A stretch of DNA of 13,062 nt, from assembly GCA_036395835.1 (NCBI GenBank), contig DASWCW010000237.1, positions 1 to 13,062 of the forward strand, read 5' to 3'. Shown piece after piece: positions 1 through 6,442 of this stretch. Positions within the stretch are counted from its first letter, which is position 1. Each line of letters begins with the position of its first letter. The stretch is from AP-16 sp036395835 (GTDB taxonomy: Bacteria; Pseudomonadota; Alphaproteobacteria; Rhizobiales; Xanthobacteraceae). Under the pieces are notes generated by a model that searched no databases, had not been told where the DNA came from, and was given only the letters and a program-made list of their open reading frames with translations. The position numbers and the translations under genes were made by a program.

Positions 1-1459
1 AGCCCGAGCGTCTCGGCGGCCACCTGCGTCATCGAGGTCCAGGTCCCCGGACCCATGTCGCTCGCCGCACTCATCACCTCGGCCGTGCCGTCTGGCAGGA
101 GGCGTGCCATCGCGGAGGAAGGTGCGAAGTTCATCGGATAGATGGCGCTCGCCATCCCCCAGCCGATGAGCCAGCGCCCGTCACGCATCGACCGCGGCTC
201 GCCGTTACGCCTGCTCCAGCCGAAGCGCTGGGCGGCAATGCGGTAGCATTCTCGCGTCGAGCGGCTCGAAAAGGGCAGCCTCTTGAATTCGTCCTGCTCA
301 GGCTCATTGCGCAGGCGAAGATCGATCGGATCGACCTTCAGCGCGACGGCGAGTTCGTCGATGGCAGATTCAAGGGCGAAAATTCCACTCACCTCGCCGG
401 GGGCGCGCATGTAGGTCGGCGTGTGGACGTTCATGGGCGCGACCCGATGGCGCGTATGGACGTTCGGGCACGAATGCAGGAATCGGGTCGGATTGAGGAG
501 CGCCTCGGTGAAATCTTCGTAGCTCGAGGTTTCCTGGAACCCGTCGTGCAGGACGGCGGTCAGGCGCCCGTCGCGCGATGCGCCGAGCGCGACGCGCTGG
601 ACCGTGTGGGGCCGGTAACCAACGCCGTAGACATTTCGCGGCGCGACAGCATCAGCTTCACCGGCCGGCCGGCAACGCGTGCGCCGAGCGCTGCCAGCGT
701 CACATGCGGCCAAGCCCGCAGGCCTGAACCGAAGGCGCCGCCCACGAAGGGCGAGATGACGCGAACGTTCTCCCGCGGAATGCCGAACACGGCAGCAATC
801 TCGTCGGCCACGTTGTGCACCCACTGGGTCTTGTCCCACAGCGTCAGGCGATCGCCGTCCCAGGCCGCGATCGTGGCGTGCATCTCGATCGGGTTGTGGT
901 TCTCGCGCGGGATCACATAGCTCTGGTCCACCTTGACCTCGGCTGCGGCGAGCGCCGCTTCCGGGTCGCCGCGCCGACCCTCCGAAGGCCGCCGTTCGCC
1001 CTGATCGGTCTGGTTATGGCCAGGACGAACCGGCTCCGCGCGAGCGATGTCCGTGACCGCCTGTTCCATGCCGTAGGTGGCGCGCACCAGCGTTGCAGCG
1101 TATTGGGCCTGTTCGAGCGTAGCGGCGATGACTAGCGCGATCGGCTGGCCTTGATGGCTCACTCGGTCGTCCTGGAGCACATGCAGGCGCTCACCGAATT
1201 CCGGATCAACGAGCGCCTTGTGGCTGCGGTAGGCGAGCCGTGGCGCATTGCGGTGCGTGAGGACGGCGAGGACGCCGGAGGCCCTTTCCGCCAATACGCT
1301 GTCAATCGAGGCGATGCGGCCGTTCGCGACCGTGCTGCGCACGATAGCGGCGTAGGCCACGCCCGGCACATCGAATTCGGCGGCATAGGTGGCACGGCCA
1401 GTGACTTTCTGTCGGCCGTCGACACGGCTGATGGGTTGTCCGATCACGGCAGTGGTCAT
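1..1459 (-). pseudogene. paoC: PaoC-like molybdopterin-binding subunit of aldehyde oxidoreductase, frameshifted and cut by the window edge
   Basis: This is the large, molybdenum-cofactor-binding subunit of a xanthine-dehydrogenase-family aldehyde oxidoreductase, the partner of the FAD and [2Fe-2S] subunits upstream. The ATG at 1459-1457 overlaps the paoB stop as ATGA. The N-terminal part carries the fold expected for the family, with VGGAFGSG (the GGAFGxG molybdopterin motif) near residue 240. After KLMLSRREM (about residue 278) the frame is lost and stops at 560. In the neighbouring frame, from about 629 to position 1, coding resumes without a stop and matches the family: YGVGYRPHTVQRVALGASRD, then TYMRAPGE and ALESAIDELAV. 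One missing base at about 630-631 explains this; restoring it gives EM-x-YGVGYRP. About 486 of roughly 730 codons are in the window, and the active-site glutamate near the C-terminus is outside it. Either a real null mutation or a sequencing error. Confidence 0.85.
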
Positions 1460-2454
1460 GCGCGAGCTCCTGCATTTTCGACGGCGCGCACGATGGCGCG
1501 CTGCATGAGTTCGATCTTGAAGTTATTGTGCCCGCGCCCCTGCGCGCCCTCGGCCGCAAGCGCAGCCGCCTGGCGGAGCGCTGCCGGGTCGAGGCTCGCC
1601 CCAGCCAGGGCCGCCTCGACCTTGGGCACACGCCAGGGCTTCGTGCCGACGCCGCCGAGCGCGATATACGCTTGCCGGATGCGGGCACCCTCCATGTCGA
1701 GCGCCACCGCAGCCGAGACAATCGCGAATTCAAAGGAGGCGCGGCCGCGCACCTTCAGATAATGCGAGCGCCGTGCCGCCGGATTGGCCGGCACTGTAAT
1801 GGCAGCGATCACCTCGCCCGCTTCGAGAACGGTCTCGATGTGCGGCGTGTCGCCCGGCAGCCGATGAAAGTCGATGAGAGACAGGGAACGTTGGCCGCCC
1901 GCACTGCGCACCTCCAGGGCCGCGTCCAGGGCGACGAGCGCGACCGCAAGGTCTGACGGGTTGGCGGCGATGCAGTTGTCGCTGGTGCCGAGCACGGCAT
2001 GCCAGCGGTTCTCGCCACCAATAGCAGAGCAGCCGGATCCCGGCACGCGCTTGTTGCAGGCGCTATACCCAATGTCGCGGAAATATGGGCAGCGGGTACG
2101 CTGTAGCAGGTTCCCGCCCATGGTTGCCTGATTGCGCACCTGCGGGCTGGCCGAGTTCAAGAGTGCCTCGGAGATAACGGGAAACTGCTCGACCACGGCC
2201 GGATGCGCCGCCACATCCGCCATCGTGGCGGCAGCGCCGATCCTGAGACCGAGCGGTCCAAGTTCTATGCGGTTATCGAGAAGACCGGCGAGGCTGACGA
2301 GCCGCTCGGGCCGGCGCACGTGCTCCTGCAGAAGCTGCACCATGTCGGTGCCGCCGGCGATGTATTCGGTGGGCGTATCGTTGCGGCCGGCTTGAGCGCG
2401 CAAAGCGAGGGCGGCATCAAGGTCGCGCGGACGTTCAACAGCGAACGGGTGCAT
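1456..2454 (-). CDS. paoB: PaoB-like FAD-binding subunit of aldehyde oxidoreductase (332 aa)
   Basis: FAD subunit that passes electrons between the iron-sulfur clusters and the molybdenum centre in the PaoABC/YagTSR family. The N-terminal FAD-binding domain of the molybdopterin dehydrogenase family spans about residues 1-225, with YIAGGTDMVQLLQEHV (31-46) and the flavin-contacting TMGGNLLQRTRCPYFRD (111-127). A CO-dehydrogenase flavoprotein C-terminal domain follows. Cysteines 122, 133, 142 and 161 lie in the insertion that in E. coli PaoB carries an additional [4Fe-4S] cluster; this places the protein in the Pao branch rather than with xanthine dehydrogenases or CoxM. The start is 3 bp after the paoA stop and the end overlaps the paoC start by 4 bp, so the three genes are translationally coupled. 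The length is normal for the family and the frame is intact. Confidence 0.93.
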   Translation of the reverse strand: MHPFAVERPRDLDAALALRAQAGRNDTPTEYIAGGTDMVQLLQEHVRRPERLVSLAGLLDNRIELGPLGLRIGAAATMADVAAHPAVVEQFPVISEALLNSASPQVRNQATMGGNLLQRTRCPYFRDIGYSACNKRVPGSGCSAIGGENRWHAVLGTSDNCIAANPSDLAVALVALDAALEVRSAGGQRSLSLIDFHRLPGDTPHIETVLEAGEVIAAITVPANPAARRSHYLKVRGRASFEFAIVSAAVALDMEGARIRQAYIALGGVGTKPWRVPKVEAALAGASLDPAALRQAAALAAEGAQGRGHNNFKIELMQRAIVRAVENAGARA

Positions 2455-2457
2455 GGC

Positions 2458-3096
2458 TCAACCTCCGCGCACCGGCCGGGCGAGTCGAACCGCGTCCTGG
2501 ATCGCCGCAACGATGTGATCGTACGCTCCGCAGCGACACAGATTGCCGCTCATCCACTCTCGGATTTCCTCGGGAGAACCAGCATGCCCTTCCGCGATGC
2601 AAGCCACGCCCGCCATGATCTGTCCGGGCGTGCAGTAACCGCACTGGAAGGCGTCTCGCTCGATGAAAGCGCTTTGCAACGGGTGCAGCTGGTCGCCTTG
2701 GGCCAGGCCTTCGATGGTCGCGATCTCGCGGCCTTCCGCGAGCGCGGCAAGTGACAAACAGGACTTCACGCGCTTGCCGTCCATCAGCACCGTGCATGCG
2801 CCGCACTGGCCAAGACCACAGCCCTTCTTGGAGCCGGTCAGATGCAGGTGCTCGCGCAGCGCGTCGAGCAGCGTGGTGCGCGGATCGAGCATTAGCCGAT
2901 GTTCGGTTCCGTTGACGCGCAGAATCAGGTCGAGCGGAGCGGGCGAAGCGCCGGTTTGCGCGGAGGCCTCCGGCCCAGGCATGAGCTGTCCTCCCACAAA
3001 GGCACCGCCAGTGACCACGGCCACTTCCAGAAGCTCGCGCCGGGTCATATCGGAGTCGGTGATCCACAGGCTTCCCAAGCTTGAAGGCTCTTCCAT
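2458..3096 (-). CDS. paoA: PaoA-like [2Fe-2S] subunit with Tat signal (212 aa)
   Basis: Small iron-sulfur subunit that carries electrons out of the molybdenum enzyme and, by its signal peptide, takes the complex to the periplasm. The ATG at 3096 is chosen because TAGGAGA lies 8 bases upstream; the longer frame from 3153 adds 19 residues with no value. Residues 17-48 form a twin-arginine signal (MTRRELLEVAVVTGG, ending ASAQ). The plant-type ferredoxin domain has C93, C98, C101 and C113 (C-x4-C-x2-C-x11-C), and the second [2Fe-2S]-binding domain has C152, C155, C187 and C189 (CGYC and NLCRCG). All eight cluster ligands are present. It is the first gene of the minus-strand operon and stands back to back with a LysR gene. 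Tat export together with the extra cysteines in paoB indicates a periplasmic aldehyde oxidase; the actual substrate cannot be read from sequence. Confidence 0.93.
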   Translation of the reverse strand: MEEPSSLGSLWITDSDMTRRELLEVAVVTGGAFVGGQLMPGPEASAQTGASPAPLDLILRVNGTEHRLMLDPRTTLLDALREHLHLTGSKKGCGLGQCGACTVLMDGKRVKSCLSLAALAEGREIATIEGLAQGDQLHPLQSAFIERDAFQCGYCTPGQIMAGVACIAEGHAGSPEEIREWMSGNLCRCGAYDHIVAAIQDAVRLARPVRGG

Positions 3097-3103
3097 ATGC
3101 GGC

Positions 3104-3110
3104 TCTCCTA
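3104..3110 (-). promoter_or_regulatory. Ribosome binding site of paoA
   Basis: Read on the minus strand this is TAGGAGA, 7-8 bases before the ATG at 3096. It decides the start of paoA in favour of 3096 over the upstream in-frame ATG at 3153, which has its purine-rich bases too close to the start. Confidence 0.7.
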
Positions 3111-3194
3111 GTGTGCAGACGCAACGCGTGCCGATCGATTTAAGACGGCGCATCCTCTCTGAGTACCCGCTAAAATCGGCATAGAGTTATGAGC
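3111..3194. promoter_or_regulatory. Divergent paoA / lysR control region
   Basis: About 110 bp separate the two divergent start codons, the classical place for LysR-type operators and overlapping promoters. It holds a split inverted repeat GCCGAT (3130-3135) / ATCGGC (3175-3180) and a small AT-rich patch (TAAAATCGGCATAGAGTTAT, 3171-3190) just before the lysR ribosome site. No textbook -35/-10 pair or clean T-N11-A box could be fixed by eye, so the operator assignment rests on position alone. Confidence 0.4.
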
Positions 3195-3205
3195 GGAGGC
3201 CATAA

Positions 3206-4096
3206 ATGCAGCGCGGCAGTCTGGATGACCTGTTGGCTTTTCTCGCCGTAGGGCGCGAGCGCAGCTTCACGAAAGCCGCAGCAAAGCTGGGCGTTTCGCA
3301 GTCGGCGCTGAGCCACACGATCAGAGAACTCGAAGAGCGGCTCGGAGTTCGCCTCCTGACACGCACAACCCGCAGCGTCTCTCCAACGGAAGCCGGCGAT
3401 CGCCTGCTTCAAAGTTTGGGGCCGCACTTTGAAGAGATCGAGGCCGAGGTTGCGAACATAAGAGAACTGCGCCACAAGCCAGCCGGTACGATCCGGATCA
3501 CAGCAACGGAATATGCTGCCGACGCGATCCTACTGCCGAAACTCGCGAAGCTGATGCGGGAATATCCGGACATCAAGGTCGAGATCGTGATCGACTACGG
3601 CCTGACTGATATCGTGGCCCAACGGTTTGACGCTGGCGTGCGAAGCGGTGAGCAAGTGGCGAAAGACATGATCGCCGTACGGATCGGGCCAGACATGCGC
3701 ATGGCGGTCGTGGGGGCACCGTCGTATTTCAAGGGTCGGCTAGGACCGAAGAAACCGCATGACCTCATCAACCACAACTGCATTACTCTGCGTCTACCCA
3801 GTGGCGGATTGTATGCCTGGGAGTTTGAAAAAGGCGGCCGAGAACTGAGAGTGCGCGTCGAGGGCCAGCTGACCTGCAATACAACCGCCCAAATGCTGAA
3901 TGCCGCGTTGGCCGGAATAGGCTTGGCCTATGTGCCCGAAGACTGGGTGCAGCCCTATCTCGCCAAGGCTCGTCTCAAACGCGTGCTCAAGGACTGGTGC
4001 CTTCCATATTCAGGGTACCACCTGTTCTACCCTAGCCGCAGACAAGCATCGGCGGCATTCGCTCTGCTGGTTGATGCGCTGCGCTATCGAGCCTGA
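3206..4096 (+). CDS. LysR-family transcriptional regulator (296 aa)
   Basis: One-component DNA-binding regulator, normally tetrameric and responsive to a small metabolite. The N-terminal winged helix-turn-helix is clear: SFTKAAAKLGVSQSALSHTI (about residues 20-39), followed by RELEERLGVRLLTRTTRSVS and TEAGDRLL. The rest is a periplasmic-binding-protein-like LysR effector domain ending GIGLAYVPEDWVQPYLAKARL and ALLVDALRYRA, which resembles the CrgA/DmlR-like subgroup. GGAGG at 3195-3199 stands 6 bases before the ATG. The length (296 aa) is typical and the frame is intact. The gene is divergent from paoABC across a short shared region, so the likely job is control of that operon and of itself, perhaps in response to an aldehyde or aromatic compound; this is inferred from position. 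Confidence 0.93.
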   Translation: MQRGSLDDLLAFLAVGRERSFTKAAAKLGVSQSALSHTIRELEERLGVRLLTRTTRSVSPTEAGDRLLQSLGPHFEEIEAEVANIRELRHKPAGTIRITATEYAADAILLPKLAKLMREYPDIKVEIVIDYGLTDIVAQRFDAGVRSGEQVAKDMIAVRIGPDMRMAVVGAPSYFKGRLGPKKPHDLINHNCITLRLPSGGLYAWEFEKGGRELRVRVEGQLTCNTTAQMLNAALAGIGLAYVPEDWVQPYLAKARLKRVLKDWCLPYSGYHLFYPSRRQASAAFALLVDALRYRA

Positions 4097-4097
4097 G

Positions 4098-4118
4098 TAA
4101 AAGCGGTTATTGAACCGC
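4098..4118 (-). terminator. Small hairpin between convergent genes, followed by a T tract on the minus strand
   Basis: GCGGTT (4103-4108) and AACCGC (4113-4118) form a perfect 6-bp stem with a 4-base loop. Read on the minus strand the stem is followed by TTTTA, the form of an intrinsic terminator, 19 bases after the stop of the CMD-family gene. It also starts 6 bases after the LysR stop, where it could attenuate transcription arriving from the other side but lacks a T tract. The stem is short, so this is moderate evidence. Confidence 0.45.
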
Positions 4119-4136
4119 GAGTAGATTCAGAATCCG

Positions 4137-4460
4137 TCAATTCGGACGTTTTTCGAAGACGTCCTTTGCCACCGGAAGCGCCGAAAAGGCGTTCGGCCAG
4201 CCGACGTAGAAGGTCAAATGGGTAATCGCCCCGGAAATCTCGGCCGCGGTCAGGCCGTTATTCATTCCGATAGTCAAGTGCGCGGCCAGTTGCGCGCCTT
4301 GTCCGTTCGCAATGAGCGCGCTGACAGTTACGGGGCTTCGGTCGTGCGGCGCAAGATCCGGGCGAAGCCACAAGTCACGAAACAGAACATCCGCGGTGTA
4401 TTGAACGATTCCGGGAAATGCGGCACCGAACTGTCCCCCGACGCGATTTGCTGCCCTCAA
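4137..4460 (-). CDS. Carboxymuconolactone decarboxylase family protein (107 aa), start uncertain
   Basis: Small all-helical protein of the CMD/AhpD-like family. Family features include VLFRDLWLRPDLAPHDRS near the N-terminus, then TVSALIANGQGAQLAAHL and the well conserved ITHLTFYVGWPNAFSALPVA near the C-terminus. There is no cysteine, so it is not an AhpD-type CxxC peroxidase; the biochemical role is unknown. The only start in frame near the N-terminus is a TTG at 4460 with no visible ribosome site, and an in-frame stop lies a few codons upstream. The other minus-strand frame is open from an ATG at 4614 to 4375 and could be the original N-terminus, joined by a frame change near 4420-4475, so the gene may be broken. 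It is convergent with the LysR gene. CMD proteins often sit beside oxidoreductase operons, and this one may have served the paoABC pathway. Confidence 0.7.
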   Translation of the reverse strand: MRAANRVGGQFGAAFPGIVQYTADVLFRDLWLRPDLAPHDRSPVTVSALIANGQGAQLAAHLTIGMNNGLTAAEISGAITHLTFYVGWPNAFSALPVAKDVFEKRPN

Positions 4461-4775
4461 AGTGGCTACGCAGCTGCTTTCTAAGTGTTATCGTGGCGGC
4501 ACCGAGGTCTGTTGTTGGCACTTCTCGGAAGAAACGGCTGGGATCGATGACTTCCGCTTTCGGTGCCAATGCGGAAGTTGGCTGGGCGGCATCAATTCCG
4601 TTTGTCAGGGACATCTCGGCGCCATTGGCGATTGAAAAATGAATTGCCGGATTGCAGTCGTGGAGAAGCGCTTGAACGCCGAAATTCGGTCAACTTACAC
4701 AGTTTCTTACACATACACAGCCAACGTTGAAAATAAACAAATAGAATCAAATAGATGTACCAAATTACAGCTCAC
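4461..4775. other. Gene-poor, AT-richer stretch with short direct repeats
   Basis: No convincing gene was found here. From 4614 down to 4461 the minus strand has an open frame with coding-like bases (MSLTNGIDAAQPTSALAPKA at its start) that I could not assign to a family; it may be the lost N-terminus of the CMD gene. From about 4640 to 4775 the composition drops sharply to AT-rich, unlike everything around it, and contains tandem short repeats. The plus-strand frame 4639-4947 crosses the hicA gene and has no family features. Confidence 0.5.
4694..4757. repeat. Two sets of short direct repeats in AT-rich DNA
   Basis: CTTACACA occurs at 4694-4701 and 4706-4713 (period 12), followed by ATACACAG. 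CAAATAGAAT (4738-4747) is followed directly by CAAATAGATG (4748-4757), a 10-bp tandem repeat with two mismatches at its end. The set lies just past the end of hicA. Function unknown. Confidence 0.5.
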
Positions 4776-4972
4776 TCAAAATGCCTTTGGCAGTCCCGCC
4801 TGTTTCAAGACCGCATTTGCCGTATGTCGGGATTTGATATGGCGTCCACCGCGAAGCGGCGGCCGGAAATCGGGCTCTCCCAGATTTCATGGTCTGCGCG
4901 GCCGCGTCGGACAACACGACCCTCCGCCTTTAGCGGAATTTGCTTGAGGGCGGGCGTGTAGCCGCCGCTCAT
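4776..4972 (-). pseudogene. hicA: HicA-family mRNA interferase toxin, inactivated by a one-base frameshift
   Basis: HicA toxins are about 60-residue dsRBD-fold RNases that cleave mRNA and are held by a HicB partner. The ATG at 4972-4970 overlaps the antitoxin stop (ATGA). The reading as sequenced gives 55 residues to a stop at 4805: MSGGYTPALKQ at the start and RADHEIWESPISGRRFAVDA in the middle, the latter being the HicA core with the conserved histidine in DHEIW. It then loses the family match. One base further in frame, from about 4836 to 4776, reads KSRHTANAVLKQAGLPKAF and stops, which is exactly the HicA C-terminus. One deleted base near 4834-4838 (ATATCAAAT on the minus strand) therefore explains the break; the restored protein would be 65 aa. 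As written, the toxin loses its C-terminal helix and is probably inactive. Confidence 0.85.
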
Positions 4973-5217
4973 GCCCCGGCGCGCGAGCGCACCTGCACGC
5001 GCGTGAAACTCTCGGCGATGATTTGAACGGGAAGCTCAATCGTAGGCCCGCCGTCTTCCTCGCTCTCGAGAAGATCTTGAATCAGGTTCGGCAGCTTGGC
5101 TTCGAGAGCCTGGATGCTCTCAGCTTCTGTAACCAGACCCGGAACATCCTCGCTCTCCGCGACCCAAACCTGAGCCTCAGGGTCCCATGTCGCGCGGACG
5201 ACGATCAGGCGTGGCAT
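4969..5217 (-). CDS. hicB: HicB-like antitoxin, DUF1902 family (82 aa)
   Basis: Antitoxin of a HicAB-type toxin-antitoxin pair. The protein shows the DUF1902/HicB partial RNase-H-like fold pattern: PRLIVVRATWDPEAQVWVAE then SEDVPGLVTEAESIQALEAK, followed by LPNLIQDLLE. There is no separate DNA-binding domain (no ribbon-helix-helix or HTH) after it, as is usual for the DUF1902 type. The start at 5217 is chosen because the family begins with this methionine and a purine run AAGGGAAAG precedes it; the frame can be extended to 5256 but without a ribosome site. The order is antitoxin first, with the toxin gene overlapping by 4 bp. The frame is intact, unlike its toxin. Confidence 0.85.
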   Translation of the reverse strand: MPRLIVVRATWDPEAQVWVAESEDVPGLVTEAESIQALEAKLPNLIQDLLESEEDGGPTIELPVQIIAESFTRVQVRSRAGA

Positions 5218-5304
5218 GTTTCGGCTTTCCCTTTGGACTGCATCGATTTGCATCATCGCAGTACCGATGGGGGCATGGCAACTCGGGAAACGCGTAAAAC
5301 CCGC

Positions 5305-5335
5305 TCAAGGTGCCCGATGTCGGACCCCACCTTGA
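5305..5335. repeat. Perfect 8-bp inverted repeat between hicB and lgt
   Basis: TCAAGGTG (5305-5312) and CACCTTGA (5328-5335) are perfect complements around a 15-base loop that itself contains CCGA-TG-TCGG. It stands between the divergent hicBA and lgt genes, with TTGACT (5333-5338, possible -35) at its right edge. A second hairpin, TTGGCGC (5337-5343) / GCGCCAA (5352-5358), follows. It could be an operator, an mRNA leader structure, or the end of a lost mobile element. Confidence 0.5.
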
Positions 5336-5380
5336 CTTGGCGCTCCGCTGCGCGCCAAAGACCCGCCCGCAACCCGCGAG

Positions 5381-6208
5381 ATGCTCATGCCGCTCCTGGC
5401 ACTGCCGTTTCCCGCGCCCAACCCGGTGATCGTCGAACTCGGTCCGTTCGCGATCCGCTGGTACGCGCTCGCCTATATCGCCGGCATCCTGCTCGGCTGG
5501 CTCTATGCCCGCGCCATCATCAAGTCGCGCTCCGCCTGGGGCGGGCCGGCGCCGCTGACCGCCGCGGATTTCGACGATTTCGTTCTGTGGGTGACGCTCG
5601 GCATCATTCTCGGCGGCCGCACTGGTTACGTGTTGTTCTACAATCTGCCGCATTTCATCGCGCATCCGATCGAGATCCCGCAATTGTGGAAGGGCGGAAT
5701 GTCGTTCCACGGCGGGTTCATCGGCTGCATGCTCGCGGTCATCTTGTTCGCGCGGGGCCGCGGCATCCCGATCTTGTCGCTCGGCGATCTCACCTGCGCG
5801 GTCGGGCCGATCGGGCTGTTTCTTGGCCGCATCGCCAATTTCATCAACGGAGAATTGTGGGGTCGGCCGAGCGAGGTGCCATGGGCGATGGTGTTTCCCG
5901 GCGGCGGCCCGCTGCCGCGCCACCCGAGCCAGCTCTACGAGGCGGGCCTCGAGGGCCTCGTGCTGTTCGCCGTGCTGGCGATCCTAATCCGCGCCGGCGC
6001 GCTGCGCCGGCCGGGGCTGATCATCGGCGCGTTCGCGCTCGGCTACGGCATCGCGCGGTGCATCGCGGAACTCTTCCGCGAGCCCGATCCGCAGCTCGGC
6101 TTCCTGTGGGGCGGATTGACCATGGGCATGCTGCTGTCGGTCCCGATGATCCTGGCCGGGCTCGGCTTCCTGTTCGTCGCGCTGCGCCGGCGCCCCGCTG
6201 CGGCGTGA
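5381..6208 (+). CDS. lgt: Prolipoprotein diacylglyceryl transferase (275 aa)
   Basis: Inner-membrane enzyme that moves the diacylglyceryl group from phosphatidylglycerol to the lipobox cysteine of prelipoproteins, the first step of lipoprotein maturation. The Lgt signature GRIANFINGELWG is at 149-161. The residues matching E. coli H103, R143 and R239 are visible as H110 (SFHGG), R150 and R233 (FREPD). About seven hydrophobic segments span the protein, starting at IRWYALAYIAGILLGWLYA (25-43). The length is normal. ATG codons stand at 5381 and 5387 and neither has a strong ribosome site, so the start is uncertain by two codons. It is an essential housekeeping gene in most Gram-negative bacteria, followed by a methyltransferase gene as in many alphaproteobacteria. 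No lesion is seen. Confidence 0.96.
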   Translation: MLMPLLALPFPAPNPVIVELGPFAIRWYALAYIAGILLGWLYARAIIKSRSAWGGPAPLTAADFDDFVLWVTLGIILGGRTGYVLFYNLPHFIAHPIEIPQLWKGGMSFHGGFIGCMLAVILFARGRGIPILSLGDLTCAVGPIGLFLGRIANFINGELWGRPSEVPWAMVFPGGGPLPRHPSQLYEAGLEGLVLFAVLAILIRAGALRRPGLIIGAFALGYGIARCIAELFREPDPQLGFLWGGLTMGMLLSVPMILAGLGFLFVALRRRPAAA

Positions 6209-6240
6209 GGCTGATGCCCGGGACATGCAGCAGCCTCCGT

Positions 6241-6422
6241 TCACCTCCCCCTGGAGGGGGGAGGCATAGGCGGCCCTTCAGCCGCCGTTTGAACAACGCC
6301 GATGCGGAGCATCGGCTATGGAGCGTCATCAGACGCGAGCCGGGTGGGGGTGAAGCTGATTCACCCCACCCCGGCAGCTCGCAACATGCTCGCTGCCGAC
6401 CCTCCCCCTCCAGGGGAGGGTG
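6241..6422. repeat. Nested multi-hairpin palindromic element between lgt and the methyltransferase gene
   Basis: The 234-bp gap after lgt is filled by stacked palindromes: CCTCCCCC (6244-6251)/GGGGGAGG (6257-6264); GGCGGC (6269-6274)/GCCGCC (6281-6286); GCCGATGC (6298-6305)/GCATCGGC (6309-6316); GGGTGGGGGTGAA (6342-6354)/TTCACCCCACCC (6361-6372) with one bulged G; GGCAGC (6374-6379)/GCTGCC (6393-6398). The two ends (TCACCTCCCCC.. at 6241 and ..AGGGGAGGGTGA ending at 6422) are also near-complementary, closing the set. Such intergenic elements are common in Bradyrhizobium-like genomes. It may fold in mRNA and separate lgt expression from the next gene. Confidence 0.75.
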
Positions 6423-6442
6423 AAGAGCGCGGCGACTTTCGC

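Noticed and set aside
423..920. A 165-codon plus-strand frame over paoC
   Set aside because: Antisense of the molybdopterin subunit, which continues through the whole region once one base is restored.
3097..3153. Longer PaoA starting at 3153
   Set aside because: The start at 3096 has a good ribosome site at correct spacing and leaves a sensible Tat signal; the extra residues would push the signal far from the N-terminus.
4639..4947. A 102-codon plus-strand frame in the gene-poor stretch
   Set aside because: Its right half is antisense to the recognisable hicA sequence and its left half is AT-rich DNA with repeats; no ribosome site or family feature.
5023..6423. A 466-codon plus-strand frame over hicB and lgt
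   Set aside because: It is Arg/Pro-rich nonsense that overlaps lgt in another frame and the antisense of hicB; both of those have clear family matches.
6302..6442. Longer N-terminus for the methyltransferase starting at 6302
   Set aside because: The added 47 residues translate the palindromic repeat and do not occur in the family, whose proteins begin close to MTPLEAEIRRII.
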